Positions 1 through 8,876 of a DNA stretch of 64,000 nucleotides are shown one piece after another. Source of the DNA: Secundilactobacillus kimchicus JCM 15530 (GTDB taxonomy: Bacteria; Bacillota; Bacilli; Lactobacillales; Lactobacillaceae). The notes beneath the pieces were generated by a model. The model saw only the letters and a program-made list of their open reading frames with translations. It did no database searches and was not told the DNA's origin. The translations under genes were made by a program, and so were the position numbers. The stretch is from contig NZ_AZCX01000001.1 of assembly GCF_001433995.1 (NCBI RefSeq), positions 248,001 through 312,000 on the forward strand. The letters are read 5' to 3'. The stretch's first letter is position 1. Every line of letters starts with the position of its first letter.

Positions 1-453
<453 letters not shown>

Positions 454-471
454 CCAATTCAGATTGGATTG

Positions 472-1551
472 ATGGAAATGACACAACGGTATTTAATCCT
501 GGAAGACGGGAGTGTATATGCGGGAAACGGGTTTGGTGCAGGGGCCACAACGACAGGTGAGATTGTCTTTAACACGAGCATGGTCGGTTATCAAGAGGTC
601 GTCACCAACCAAATCTACCACAATCAAATCATTGTTTACTCCCAGCCCATTATCGGTGCCACGGGAATCAGCCATGATAGCTACGAATCAATTTTACCCA
701 CGGCTAAGGGGATGGTAGTACGCGATGTCGCAACCATTTCTAAAAACCGGCAACGTTCATTGTCGCTGGATCAATTTCTAAAGCAACATAATATTCCAGG
801 TATCAGCGACGTGGATACCCGGCAATTAATTCGGAAGCTGCAAAGCGTTGGGACCATCAAGGGCAGCATTGTTGATGTGGCCGACGACCATGCGTTTGAT
901 CAACTTCATGCAACGGTGTTAACAAATCAGCAGGTTGCCCAAGTTGCCACACCAAAGCCATATCCCAATCCGAACACTGGGTATAATGTCGTGGTTATTG
1001 ATTTTGGCCTTAAACACGGCATTTTACGACAATTGTCACAGCGTCACTGTAATGTGACCGTTTTGCCTTGGAATGCTGATGCTCAGGCAATCATAAGTCT
1101 TGATCCGGATGGCGTCATTTTATCCACGGGACCTGGTTCGCCCCTAGATGTACCAGAATCTGTACTGGAAATGGTCCGCACCATCCAAGAACGGATTCCG
1201 TTATTTGCCGTTGGTCTGGGGCACGAGCTTTTCGCGCTGGCCAATGGCGCCTCGATGACGCGATTGGGGACCGCACATCACGGGCCTAACCACCCAATTC
1301 GCAAAATTATTACTAATGACATTATTTATGCTGAGGAGGCCCAGGAGTACGTTGTTGACAGTGAAACGGTCGATCGAAACCGACTAATTACAACGTATTT
1401 GGATCTCATCGACGGTAGTATTCAAGGGTTGCGACACCGGGATTATCCGGCTTTTTCCGTTCAATTTTTCCCGGACGGCGCGCCTGGACCTCATGACTCT
1501 GTTGACTTATTTGACGAGTTTATGGAAATAATGGGGACACGAGAGGGGTAA
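472..1551 (+). CDS. carA: CarA-like carbamoyl-phosphate synthase small subunit lacking the glutaminase Cys and His
   Basis: About 359 residues, full family length, with the CPSase small-chain N domain (YLILEDGSVYAGNGFGA near the start, then IPGISDVDTRQLIRKL) and a class I glutamine amidotransferase domain. In working enzymes the nucleophile sits in GI-C-LGHQ. Here bases 1207-1227 read AVGLGHE, with Gly (GGT, bases 1213-1215) in place of Cys. The His of the usual VQYHPE/D is Phe (VQFFPD, TTC at 1468-1470). Surrounding residues (LFALANGA, FSV, PGPHDS) are intact, so this is residue loss in a conserved fold. The start is uncertain: TTG 469, ATG 472 and ATG 478 are in frame and none has a strong RBS. 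One base separates its stop from the next gene. Glutamine hydrolysis is not expected; an ammonia-dependent or regulatory role is inference. Confidence 0.85.
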   Translation: MEMTQRYLILEDGSVYAGNGFGAGATTTGEIVFNTSMVGYQEVVTNQIYHNQIIVYSQPIIGATGISHDSYESILPTAKGMVVRDVATISKNRQRSLSLDQFLKQHNIPGISDVDTRQLIRKLQSVGTIKGSIVDVADDHAFDQLHATVLTNQQVAQVATPKPYPNPNTGYNVVVIDFGLKHGILRQLSQRHCNVTVLPWNADAQAIISLDPDGVILSTGPGSPLDVPESVLEMVRTIQERIPLFAVGLGHELFALANGASMTRLGTAHHGPNHPIRKIITNDIIYAEEAQEYVVDSETVDRNRLITTYLDLIDGSIQGLRHRDYPAFSVQFFPDGAPGPHDSVDLFDEFMEIMGTREG

Positions 1552-1552
1552 C

Positions 1553-4075
1553 ATGGCTAACGACATTCAAAAAATTCTGATTATTGGCGGTGGGCCAACC
1601 GAAATTGGCCACGAAACCGAGTTAGACTCGGGAACCGTCCAAATCATTCAAGCGTTTCAAAAGCTTGGTATTCGCTCACTTTTAATTGATAATAACCCGT
1701 TTTCGGTGGCCCTAGAGTCTGTCCAGCCGACGAATATGTTTATTCAATCGGTGACCACCGAAAACGTCACTCGAATTATTGAACGCGAACAGCCGGATGC
1801 TATTTTACCCACAGCCGGCGGTGTCTCAGCCATCAGCGTCTGTCAAGAATTGCAGGAAACTGGGGTATTAGCTGAAAACAACGTTCAATTGCTGGGCATC
1901 CCGTCTGAGTCGCTCAGTGTAATTAATAACCCAGAACGCATTAATGCCGTTTTGGCCCAAATGAACCTGCCAGTCATTGAATCTGAGTCGGTCGGAACGT
2001 TGGATGAAGCCATCACGGTAGCCGGTAGAATTGGTTATCCGGTCATTGTAAAACCCGTTGCACCAAAGATTGATATGAGTCGGATGCTGTGTGATACCGA
2101 GGCTGATATGATTGAAGCCGTATCAAAGGGCTTTAATTGGTCTCGGTTTGGCCAATGTGTGATTGAACAAAGCATCGTGGGGTTGAAGGAAATCGAAATG
2201 GTGGCCATTCGTGACGGTCGCGGCACCCAGTTATTAATTTCTGGGTTGGAAAACATCGATCCGATTGGTATTCATTCTGGGGATTCAATGGTCGTTGCAC
2301 CCACGCTGACGTTAACAAATCAGGACTATCAGCGCCTGCGAGATACGACATTCTTCATCGGCACGCAGTTTAATTTCACCGGGGCAATGCATATTCATTT
2401 TGCCTTAGATCAAGCCCACGATGCCTATTTTGTCACCAAGGTCACACCGTACCTTGACCGGGGAACCGCTTTGGCGTCGACGGTGACAGGCTACCCAATT
2501 GCATTTGTCAGTGCCATGCTGTATCTGCAGACAAATCTCACCGACGTTAAGTTACCAGATGGTTATCGCTATCAGCAAAGCCTCTTGTTAGAACCAACGC
2601 TAGATCACGTCACCGTTAGGATGCCAATGTGGCCGTTCGAAGACGTCCCAGAAGCGGACCAACACCTGAGCACGGTGATGCACGCCGTTGGGTCAACGAT
2701 TGGAGTGGGAAGAAGTGCTGAAGAGGCCATTCTCAAGGCCCTGCGTTCATCTCAGTTCAGTCCGCGAGATGAGCTAACTTCCCGTTCTGATTTAACGGAT
2801 TACGAAATCATATCACTTCTCATTCACCCGTTAGCGAGCCGAGTATTAGTCTTGATTGAAGCCTTGAGACGTGGCTATCAGATTGACGAATTAACCGAAT
2901 TAACAAAAATTGATCCCTTTTATTTCCAAAAGTTTAAGCATATTTTAGCGGTTGAGGAATTAATTAAGAGCAAGCCACTGGATCCGACTGTCTTGAAAGA
3001 AGCCCGGTACTATGGTTTTGGCGATGGGATGGTTGCCCGATTATGGCGCGTTGATTTTGACACGGTTCGTCAGATAGCTAATGAGCATGATATTACACCA
3101 ACCTATAAAGGAATCGAACCAACTGCCGCCGAATTTCCGTCACAAACGTCGACGTTTTACAGTACGTTTGAAAACGAAAACGAATCAACACAATTGTCTG
3201 AACACACGGCATTGGTTTTAGGACGGGGCGGAAATCAACTGGGGCCGAATGCTTCAGCCGACTATTTTACAACTGAAATGCTAAAGCAGTTGAATAAATC
3301 AGGCTATAAAACAGTCACGATAAATACGAACTCTAACGCTGGCTCACTCATGAAGTCGCTGACGGACAAACAGTATATTGAGCCGATTCAGCTTGGGGAT
3401 GTTTTAAACGTGGTTCAAATTGAACATCCCGAAGTGATTTTTGTACCAGGAAATCGGCACTACTTAACGCGTGAATTACGGGCCCGAAAGTTGCCGGTGG
3501 CGGTTTTACCGCCCGATCAGGAGCAGCGTAGTGAGCTAGTTTACGACCACGCCGAAATTGGCTTAGACTTATTTGTGACGGCGCAACATACGGTGCCAAT
3601 TCTTTTGAGCGATCTACGTTCAGAACAAGGGCTTGCCACTAGTCTCAGTCAGTTGACTGTGATGAAAACGCCTAGTCAAGTGACAAAAACCCAGTTTGAC
3701 GATATTTTGTCACATGCAACTAATTATTTAACAGAGCACCCACGGACGGGGCTCGTCCAATTGCTATATACAATTGAGCGAGGTAAGGCGATTTTTGCAG
3801 GTATTCGACCAACTCGCCTAACTGCGATTGCATTCCTAAATAAAGTAACTGGGATCAATTGGATTCGAATGCTTGTTAGACAGGCACTCGGCGAAATTGA
3901 CGAGGCACTCATTGCAGATCTACCACTTGATATTCGGTCAAATCGGATCGCTGTTTTACGAGGAACATTCCCGTTTAAACAACTTCAGGTCCCCGAAAAA
4001 CTTGGCCTGACGACTCAGGAAGTTGGCGCAAAAATTGGATTTGGAACTGCAGAGGAAACAGATTTAACCGATTAA
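1553..4075 (+). CDS. carB: Degenerate CarB-like carbamoyl-phosphate synthase large subunit (840 aa, C-terminal domain absent)
   Basis: Uninterrupted 840 codons with a GAGGGG RBS overlapping the end of the CarA-like gene. The family is about 1060 residues. Domain order is still visible: N-terminal half (GGGPTEIGHETELDSG), first ATP-grasp, oligomerisation region, start of the second half (ALVLGRGGNQLGPNAS, about residue 552), then a shortened remainder. Key losses: the RPAFTLGGTGGG loop reads KPVAPKIDMSR (from about residue 168), and the metal-binding EVNPR reads KVTPY (residues 296-300). The second half keeps NKVTGI but has GIRPTR instead of EVNPR and lacks about 95 residues. The MGS-like allosteric domain is absent. 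The IHSGDSMVVAP block remains. Catalysis looks impossible by the known mechanism. No frameshift or stop suggests selection on the protein. Its function is unknown. Confidence 0.85.
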   Translation: MANDIQKILIIGGGPTEIGHETELDSGTVQIIQAFQKLGIRSLLIDNNPFSVALESVQPTNMFIQSVTTENVTRIIEREQPDAILPTAGGVSAISVCQELQETGVLAENNVQLLGIPSESLSVINNPERINAVLAQMNLPVIESESVGTLDEAITVAGRIGYPVIVKPVAPKIDMSRMLCDTEADMIEAVSKGFNWSRFGQCVIEQSIVGLKEIEMVAIRDGRGTQLLISGLENIDPIGIHSGDSMVVAPTLTLTNQDYQRLRDTTFFIGTQFNFTGAMHIHFALDQAHDAYFVTKVTPYLDRGTALASTVTGYPIAFVSAMLYLQTNLTDVKLPDGYRYQQSLLLEPTLDHVTVRMPMWPFEDVPEADQHLSTVMHAVGSTIGVGRSAEEAILKALRSSQFSPRDELTSRSDLTDYEIISLLIHPLASRVLVLIEALRRGYQIDELTELTKIDPFYFQKFKHILAVEELIKSKPLDPTVLKEARYYGFGDGMVARLWRVDFDTVRQIANEHDITPTYKGIEPTAAEFPSQTSTFYSTFENENESTQLSEHTALVLGRGGNQLGPNASADYFTTEMLKQLNKSGYKTVTINTNSNAGSLMKSLTDKQYIEPIQLGDVLNVVQIEHPEVIFVPGNRHYLTRELRARKLPVAVLPPDQEQRSELVYDHAEIGLDLFVTAQHTVPILLSDLRSEQGLATSLSQLTVMKTPSQVTKTQFDDILSHATNYLTEHPRTGLVQLLYTIERGKAIFAGIRPTRLTAIAFLNKVTGINWIRMLVRQALGEIDEALIADLPLDIRSNRIAVLRGTFPFKQLQVPEKLGLTTQEVGAKIGFGTAEETDLTD

Positions 4076-4087
4076 AACTAAAAGATA

Positions 4088-4146
4088 AAACTAAAAGACC
4101 CACTAGTGGTGGCCATTCAGGCAATCGCTAGTGGGTCTTTTAGTTT
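4088..4146. terminator. Bidirectional terminator between carB-like gene and fbpA
   Basis: A perfect 19-bp inverted repeat (arms 4088-4106 and 4128-4146, beginning AAACTAAAAGACCCACTAG) with a 21-base loop. It is flanked by A-rich and T-rich ends, so it can work in both directions for the convergent genes. The right arm overlaps the TAA stop of fbpA. Confidence 0.85.
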
Positions 4147-5854
4147 AGTTGGCTAATTGTTCGACTTTTTCCCGGACGGGCGTCACAAAAAGCGTTCGCT
4201 GGCCCTCATAGATCACGTATCCAGGTTTAGCTCCATTGGGTTTTCTAATTCGCTTAACCTGAACGTAGTCAACAGGGACGGAACTAGATTGTCGGGCTTT
4301 AGAGTAGTAGGCCGCAATTTCCGCAGCCTCCTGCAGTGTCTGATCACTGGGCATCGCATCATGAATAATGACGTGTGAACCCGGCATATTTTTAACGTGT
4401 AGCCAAATATCCGTCTTGGCAGCGCTGTGAAGTGTCAGTTGATCGTTTTGTAAATTATTCTTACCAACCTCAATTGCGGTGCCATCACTTGCCGTAAACT
4501 TTTCGGGCTTGGATACCTTTTGTTGGCGCTTCTTGGCGTTCTTTTTACGGTGATCATGATCGCGAAGATAACCCTCCTGTTGCAATTCAAGGCGAATATC
4601 GATCAAGTCCTTGGGTGCGGCTAACTCGATTTGGCTGAGAATATTTTCGAGGTAGTCAATTTCAGCCTTGGTCTTTTCAATTTGTTCGTTAACGTAATGC
4701 ACTGAGGCCTTGAGCTTATTATACTTTTTAAAGTATTTTTGGGCATTTTGGGAGGGGCTAATCTGATTGGAAAGCGCAATCTTTAACGGTTTTTCGTCGT
4801 CGTAAAAATTGGGGAGTTCAATCTGAGTCATTCCACGGGTCAGCTGGCTCAAGTATGTCGTCAACAGCTCACCTTTAATTCGATAATCATCGGCATCTTC
4901 TGCACTATCAAGAGTTGCTTCGAGCTTTTTGAGCTTGGTCTTATTCTTTTTTAACTCGTTACGGGTAACGTGGATTAGCGTACTACCTTGTTGTTGGACC
5001 CGATCCCGTTCGGCCCGATCTTGGTAGTAAAAATCAAGCAATTCACTAAGGGAATCAAAAGTCGTTAGGGTGGCTTCAGGGACGTTGAAATCAAATGGCG
5101 CAAAAGCAGTCTTACCATTTTCAAACGTTAACAGGGTTGGCGTTGGATGATCAAAGCGGTCGAAAAAGGCTGTAAATAACGCCATAGGCTCACCTGGCTC
5201 ATGAAGGGCGCGAGCCAAAGCCAACGCAGTGTCTTGGCCCAACCCTTGATACTGCTGCCGTAATTCATCAGCCAAAACGGTTTCGTTGGGAAACTTTTTG
5301 ACTTTATCAGCTAAGTCAGACTGGGGGCCATTAAACGGGTTAATTAGGTCCTGGTGGGGCGGATTGATGTACGTACTCCCAGGCAAGAGGGTTCGGTATC
5401 GGTTCTGATCAGAACCAACGTGTTTAATGGCATCCAAAATGACTTGCCGACTTTGATCGACTAAAATAACATTACTGTGGCGGGCCATGATCTCAATAAT
5501 AAGTTGCAGCGCCACTTCGTCACCGAGTTCATTTCGGCTACTAAAGTTTAAATGGACGACTCGGTCATTGTCTAATTGACTCACCGATTGTAGTACGGCA
5601 CCACTCAGGTACTTTCGCAGCATCATTGTAAAGTTTGTGGGAACTGCGGGGTTCACGAACGGAATCGCAGAAGTTTGAATTCGAGCAAACGTGGGATTCG
5701 CTGATAATAATAGAGGGGCTGGTTTCCGATTAGCTCGAATGGTCACCACGACTTCATTATCGTATGGTTGGTTAATTTTGGTGACACGGCCGGTCGAGAG
5801 GCGATCGTTCAACTCCTTGACCATAGCGTGGGTAAAAGCACCGTCAAATGACAT
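4145..5854 (-). CDS. fbpA: RqcH/NFACT family protein (fibronectin-binding FbpA homologue)
   Basis: 569 residues, usual for the bacterial NFACT/RqcH family. In Bacillus RqcH binds 60S-like stalled 50S subunits and directs alanine tailing of nascent chains; older literature calls the family fibronectin-binding. The N-terminal NFACT-N domain starts MSFDGAFTHAMVKEL, a central coiled-coil/HhH region spans roughly residues 270-430, and the NFACT-R domain carries DIWLHVKNMPGSHVIIHD near residue 470. I chose ATG 5854, preceded by AAGGAAG seven bases upstream, over an in-frame GTG three codons earlier. No signal peptide is present. Confidence 0.93.
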   Translation of the reverse strand: MSFDGAFTHAMVKELNDRLSTGRVTKINQPYDNEVVVTIRANRKPAPLLLSANPTFARIQTSAIPFVNPAVPTNFTMMLRKYLSGAVLQSVSQLDNDRVVHLNFSSRNELGDEVALQLIIEIMARHSNVILVDQSRQVILDAIKHVGSDQNRYRTLLPGSTYINPPHQDLINPFNGPQSDLADKVKKFPNETVLADELRQQYQGLGQDTALALARALHEPGEPMALFTAFFDRFDHPTPTLLTFENGKTAFAPFDFNVPEATLTTFDSLSELLDFYYQDRAERDRVQQQGSTLIHVTRNELKKNKTKLKKLEATLDSAEDADDYRIKGELLTTYLSQLTRGMTQIELPNFYDDEKPLKIALSNQISPSQNAQKYFKKYNKLKASVHYVNEQIEKTKAEIDYLENILSQIELAAPKDLIDIRLELQQEGYLRDHDHRKKNAKKRQQKVSKPEKFTASDGTAIEVGKNNLQNDQLTLHSAAKTDIWLHVKNMPGSHVIIHDAMPSDQTLQEAAEIAAYYSKARQSSSVPVDYVQVKRIRKPNGAKPGYVIYEGQRTLFVTPVREKVEQLAN

Positions 5855-5896
5855 GCAGTTCACTTCCTTCGTTGTTTCATTTTACATGCAAACATT

Positions 5897-5925
5897 AGTA
5901 TAACGGTGTTTGCTATCCATTGCAA
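5897..5925 (-). promoter_or_regulatory. Promoter of fbpA
   Basis: On the minus strand TTGCAA (5920-5925), a 17-base spacer, then TATACT (5897-5902), about 40 bases before the fbpA start. This is a good sigma-A match. Confidence 0.65.
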
Positions 5926-5970
5926 AGAATTATCCACCAGTCAAGACTAGAGCCGAGATTCAAAAAGATG

Positions 5971-5976
5971 TATAAT
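5971..5976 (+). promoter_or_regulatory. Probable -10 element of the marR gene
   Basis: A perfect TATAAT at 5971-5976, followed about 20 bases later by the GGGAGGAAG ribosome binding site. The -35 region is poor, so an activator or other compensating element may be needed. The position argues that the marR start is the TTG at 6013 and not the earlier in-frame ATGs. Confidence 0.5.
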
Positions 5977-6012
5977 ACAAACGACCATTATTCATTGGGA
6001 GGAAGCCTATCA

Positions 6013-6435
6013 TTGGAAACCACATTAGAAGCTTTAGGCCACGCGTCAAAAATATTTCAATCGAAGTTAAGCAAACTGACTAAACTGCAAAACATCACCA
6101 TTGCAGAATGGACGTTACTTAAACAAATTGCAGCGGGCCTAATTACCCAAGACCAAATGGCTAGCGCACTTGGCCTAGACAATTCGACCTTGAGTCGCCA
6201 GCTTAAGAGTTTGACCGAAAAGGCGCTTGTAACCAAAACTGCTGTTGGTCAAGACCGGCGACAGTTGAAATATTCATTAGATGAAGTGGGGGAAAGTGCT
6301 TTAACACTGGTCAACACAGCGTACGAGCAAACGGTCCAGGCAGTCTTCAAACACTGGCCGGAAGAAGAACAACAGCAATTGCAAATTATGTTAAACCGAT
6401 TAACACATAGTATTAGTAAAGTTGTCGAAAAATAA
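6013..6435 (+). CDS. MarR family transcriptional regulator
   Basis: 140 residues, typical MarR length, with the winged helix-turn-helix ITQDQMASALGLDNSTLSRQ (about residues 52-71) and the wing following it (TKTAVGQDRRQLKYSLDEVG). MarR dimers repress promoters and respond to small ligands such as phenolics, antibiotics or fatty acyl groups. The start is TTG 6013 with GGGAGGAAG just upstream; the longer reading frame would begin before the -10 box. It stands alone, 111 bases before a degV gene on the same strand. Its targets are unknown; an imperfect palindrome between the two genes (6470-6496) is one candidate operator. Confidence 0.85.
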   Translation: METTLEALGHASKIFQSKLSKLTKLQNITIAEWTLLKQIAAGLITQDQMASALGLDNSTLSRQLKSLTEKALVTKTAVGQDRRQLKYSLDEVGESALTLVNTAYEQTVQAVFKHWPEEEQQQLQIMLNRLTHSISKVVEK

Positions 6436-6469
6436 TGACTAAGAGTTAACCTTGAGCTTCGCTTTTTGC

Positions 6470-6496
6470 CGTCAAAACTGGTAAACTGGTTTGACG
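6470..6496. promoter_or_regulatory. Imperfect palindrome upstream of degV
   Basis: A 27-base near-palindrome with perfect outer arms CGTCAAA / TTTGACG and an inner tandem repeat AACTGGT-A-AACTGGT. It lies between marR and degV, about 50 bases before degV. It has no U-tract, so an operator is more likely than a terminator. The binding protein is unknown. Confidence 0.3.
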
Positions 6497-6546
6497 AGCG
6501 AGATTAAATTATCGTTTTTATTTTTAAACAGAAACGGGTGTTAAAT

Positions 6547-7416
6547 ATGAAAATAGCTGTGGTCACTGATAGCACCAGCTATTTATCCAAAGAAGAAGTC
6601 GATAAATATCATATCCACGTAGTGCCCATCCCAGTTATCATTGATGGCCGTTCGTATAACGAGGGCGTGGACATTACCACTGACAACTTCTGGGATAAAC
6701 TTCGGAATTCTAAGTCATTTCCGAGCACATCTCAACCACCTATGGGCGAGATGATTACGTTGTACAAGAACCTAGCCAAAGAAGGCTATGACACCGTCAT
6801 TAGCATTCATCTGGCTAGTACCATTTCAGGGATGTTGAACTCCTTAGAGACGGTCTCTGACGAGGTTAAAGACGACATCAATGTGGTGGTCTACGATTCT
6901 CAGATTACGGTTAAACTCATGGGCTATTTAGCCATTGAAGCCGCAAAAATGGCCGCTGAAGGCGCTGAAATCTCGGCTATTATCAATCGTCTGGACCAAG
7001 TTCGTCAAACGATTGATGAGGTATTTGTTGTGGATGATTTACAAAACTTGGTCCGCGGTGGCCGTTTATCCAATGCTTCAGCCTTTATTGGTAGCATTTT
7101 AAAAATCAAACCCTTATTAACATTTGATGCCGAAACTCACGAGATTGTGGCTTTTGAAAAGGTCCGGTCGCGCAAAAAAGCCTTAAAACGGGTTGAAACC
7201 CTTTTTGCTGACGCCGTTCAGCAGGTTGATTACCCATTACGAGCAATTGTCATTAACGGTAACGACCCAGAAAGTGGTAAAGCCTGGATGGATCAAATCC
7301 ACCAGCAATTCCCGGAAATTCCAATTGAGTCATCGTATTTTGGTCCAGTTATTGGGACGCACTTGGGCGAAAAATCCTTAGCGTTGGCGTGGATGTTAGA
7401 TACAGATCGCGCTTAA
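6547..7416 (+). CDS. DegV family fatty-acid-binding protein
   Basis: 289 residues, usual for DegV. The N-terminal signature MKIAVVTDSTSYLS and the motif FPSTSQPPMGEM are typical, as is LVRGGRLSNASAFIGS in the second domain. DegV proteins bind a long-chain fatty acid between two alpha/beta domains; in Firmicutes FakB members present it to the kinase FakA for phospholipid synthesis. The start is ATG 6547; an in-frame GTG three codons earlier is less likely. The RBS is weak. A second DegV paralogue lies at 27395-28234 on the other strand. Which of them works with FakA cannot be told. Confidence 0.9.
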   Translation: MKIAVVTDSTSYLSKEEVDKYHIHVVPIPVIIDGRSYNEGVDITTDNFWDKLRNSKSFPSTSQPPMGEMITLYKNLAKEGYDTVISIHLASTISGMLNSLETVSDEVKDDINVVVYDSQITVKLMGYLAIEAAKMAAEGAEISAIINRLDQVRQTIDEVFVVDDLQNLVRGGRLSNASAFIGSILKIKPLLTFDAETHEIVAFEKVRSRKKALKRVETLFADAVQQVDYPLRAIVINGNDPESGKAWMDQIHQQFPEIPIESSYFGPVIGTHLGEKSLALAWMLDTDRA

Positions 7417-7535
7417 TTGCCATTATTAAATTAATTATTAATCAACGTTTCTCATCCAGCCATCATGCTGTAGCGTGCTAGACTGCCAAAAACAGTCTAC
7501 AAGTTGGTCAAAGAATTCTTTTATTTTCGAAAAAA

Positions 7536-7565
7536 GCATTACCGTTATTGCGGTGATGTTTTTTT
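7536..7565 (+). terminator. Terminator after degV
   Basis: Hairpin with arms CATTACCG / CGGTGATG (one G-U pair), an ATG-side loop of six bases and a following run of seven T. Confidence 0.6.
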
Positions 7566-7836
7566 ATTGGCCGTTAGTTCGAAAAGGAAAGGGGGGCACA
7601 ACATCAGCGGGGTGACTAATTAGTATTGTGAGGTCGCTAATTTTTATTTTCTAGTTAACATAATATATATTATTCAAAGTAGCGACCAAACAGATATAAC
7701 AGTCACCATTGCACCTATTATCAGTTTGGATTGACATTCCGGTTGATATTTTACGACAACAACGTCTCATTAGCACATTGCTCAACCAGACTTAATATAA
7801 AACTGTTAAACTCCGTCCCGATAACTTAATAAAACA

Positions 7837-7880
7837 AAAAAGCACCATAATCGCTAAACTCTTACGATTACGATGCTTTT
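7837..7880 (-). terminator. Terminator of the small membrane protein gene
   Basis: Arms 7837-7853 and 7865-7880 (AAAAGCAccaTAATCG against CGATTAcgaTGCTTTT, with G-U pairs) and T-rich tail on the minus strand, just after the stop of the 7885-8250 gene. Confidence 0.7.
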
Positions 7881-7884
7881 ATTC

Positions 7885-8250
7885 TTACTGTTTTTCATCA
7901 CGCTTAACATTGAATCGATTGTTGAGCCAGATCGACCATAATGCGCCGACCGTGCCAACAGCGGCAACGACAATCAATGCAACAATTTGAAACCCATGGT
8001 ACTTTTGAACGGCCACGACGCCAAACGAGACCAAAATAACAACAGCCAAGAAGTCAATCAAGGTTAAGATGATTTTCTCACCCGTGTTATTTTTAGATAG
8101 ATACAGCGCGATGACATAGACGCCTAGGTAACTAAAAGTGCTAATCCCAACGTTGATATCTAACCGATTTTGAAAAATTCCAGCCAAGATGGTAACGACC
8201 GCCAGACAGACGGCCGCCGTCATCGACGTTTTAATTAAGGTTTTATTCAA
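7885..8250 (-). CDS. Small hypothetical membrane protein, four predicted helices
   Basis: 121 residues, not recognised as any named family. Four hydrophobic stretches are visible: around residues 8-25, 34-50, 61-79 and 86-105. The C-terminus is charged (NNRFNVKRDEKQ) and probably cytoplasmic. I prefer the TTG at 8250, because GGAG lies nine bases upstream. An in-frame ATG at 8265 would include that RBS and has none of its own. The gene stands alone, with its own terminator, 96 bases from msrA. No function can be assigned. Confidence 0.7.
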   Translation of the reverse strand: MNKTLIKTSMTAAVCLAVVTILAGIFQNRLDINVGISTFSYLGVYVIALYLSKNNTGEKIILTLIDFLAVVILVSFGVVAVQKYHGFQIVALIVVAAVGTVGALWSIWLNNRFNVKRDEKQ

Positions 8251-8346
8251 GCAAAACAGCTCCATTCACATAATAACGTATAATTCATTATCACGTAATT
8301 TGAACCATTTCGCAAACATTACTAAAAGTAACGTACGTTCGAAACA

Positions 8347-8865
8347 CTAATCCTTCCAGTTTTGCTTAATAAATTGCGCCCGGCCGCCGATTTCTTCGAT
8401 CTGATACCTCAATGGGTTCTTTTTATAAAAGTCCTGGTGACCAGCCTCTGCAGGATAAAATGGTTGGATTGCCTCAATCTGGGTCACGATTGGAGCATCA
8501 AACCGACCACTGGCTGCCAATTGTTGTTTAGACGCTTCCGCAATTTTGCGTTCCTCGCTATTTGCCACAAAGATGACCGGTCGATACGAATCACCACGGT
8601 CTTGAAACTGTCCCGAGGCGTCAGTCGGATCCGTTTGTCGCCAGTAAATTTCCACTAAATCAGCGTAAGAAATGACGGCGGGATCATACGTAATTTCAAC
8701 CGCTTCAGTATGGCCGGTTTGATGACTGGCAACTTGTTCGTACGTGGGATTAGGGACCGTCCCACCAGTATAGCCTGAGACCACTTTTTCAATTCCCGGC
8801 TGTTCGTCAAACGGTTTGACCATACACCAGAAACAACCACCAGCAAAGATTGCTTTTGCACTCAT
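8347..8865 (-). CDS. msrA: Peptide methionine-S-sulfoxide reductase MsrA
   Basis: 172 residues. The catalytic motif GGCFWCM (about residues 9-15) identifies MsrA, which reduces the S epimer of methionine sulfoxide in proteins. The downstream blocks [20 protein letters not shown] and [10 protein letters not shown] are typical. AGGAGGCG lies just before ATG 8865. It follows msrB by 11 bases in one operon, so both epimers are repaired together. The C-terminus has no extra Cys pair, so recycling presumably uses Cys13 of the motif (WCM) or external thioredoxin. Confidence 0.97.
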   Translation of the reverse strand: MSAKAIFAGGCFWCMVKPFDEQPGIEKVVSGYTGGTVPNPTYEQVASHQTGHTEAVEITYDPAVISYADLVEIYWRQTDPTDASGQFQDRGDSYRPVIFVANSEERKIAEASKQQLAASGRFDAPIVTQIEAIQPFYPAEAGHQDFYKKNPLRYQIEEIGGRAQFIKQNWKD

Positions 8866-8876
8866 TGCATCGCCTC

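Larger units (their letters stand above)
7417..7884. other. Gene-free stretch of 468 bases
   Basis: No credible reading frame on either strand. It contains the degV terminator at its left, an AT-rich segment bounded by an 8-base inverted repeat GGTCGCTA (7632-7639) / TAGCGACC (7680-7687), and a hairpin terminator at its right end serving the minus-strand membrane protein gene. I recognise nothing else. It may be the residue of a lost gene. Confidence 0.6.

Noticed and set aside
1474-1476. Glu to Asp change in the CarA-like HPE motif as evidence of a dead enzyme.
   Set aside because: Asp at this position is seen in otherwise normal lactobacillar CarA as far as I recall, so only the Cys and His losses are used.
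472-4075. The two CPS-like genes as ordinary pseudogenes.
   Set aside because: No frameshift or internal stop occurs in about 3.6 kb and the translation signals look normal, so simple decay is a poor explanation, although it is not excluded.
6470-6496. FabT-type operator upstream of degV.
   Set aside because: FabT sites have TTTGA before TCAAA with a short spacer; here the arms are in the reverse order.
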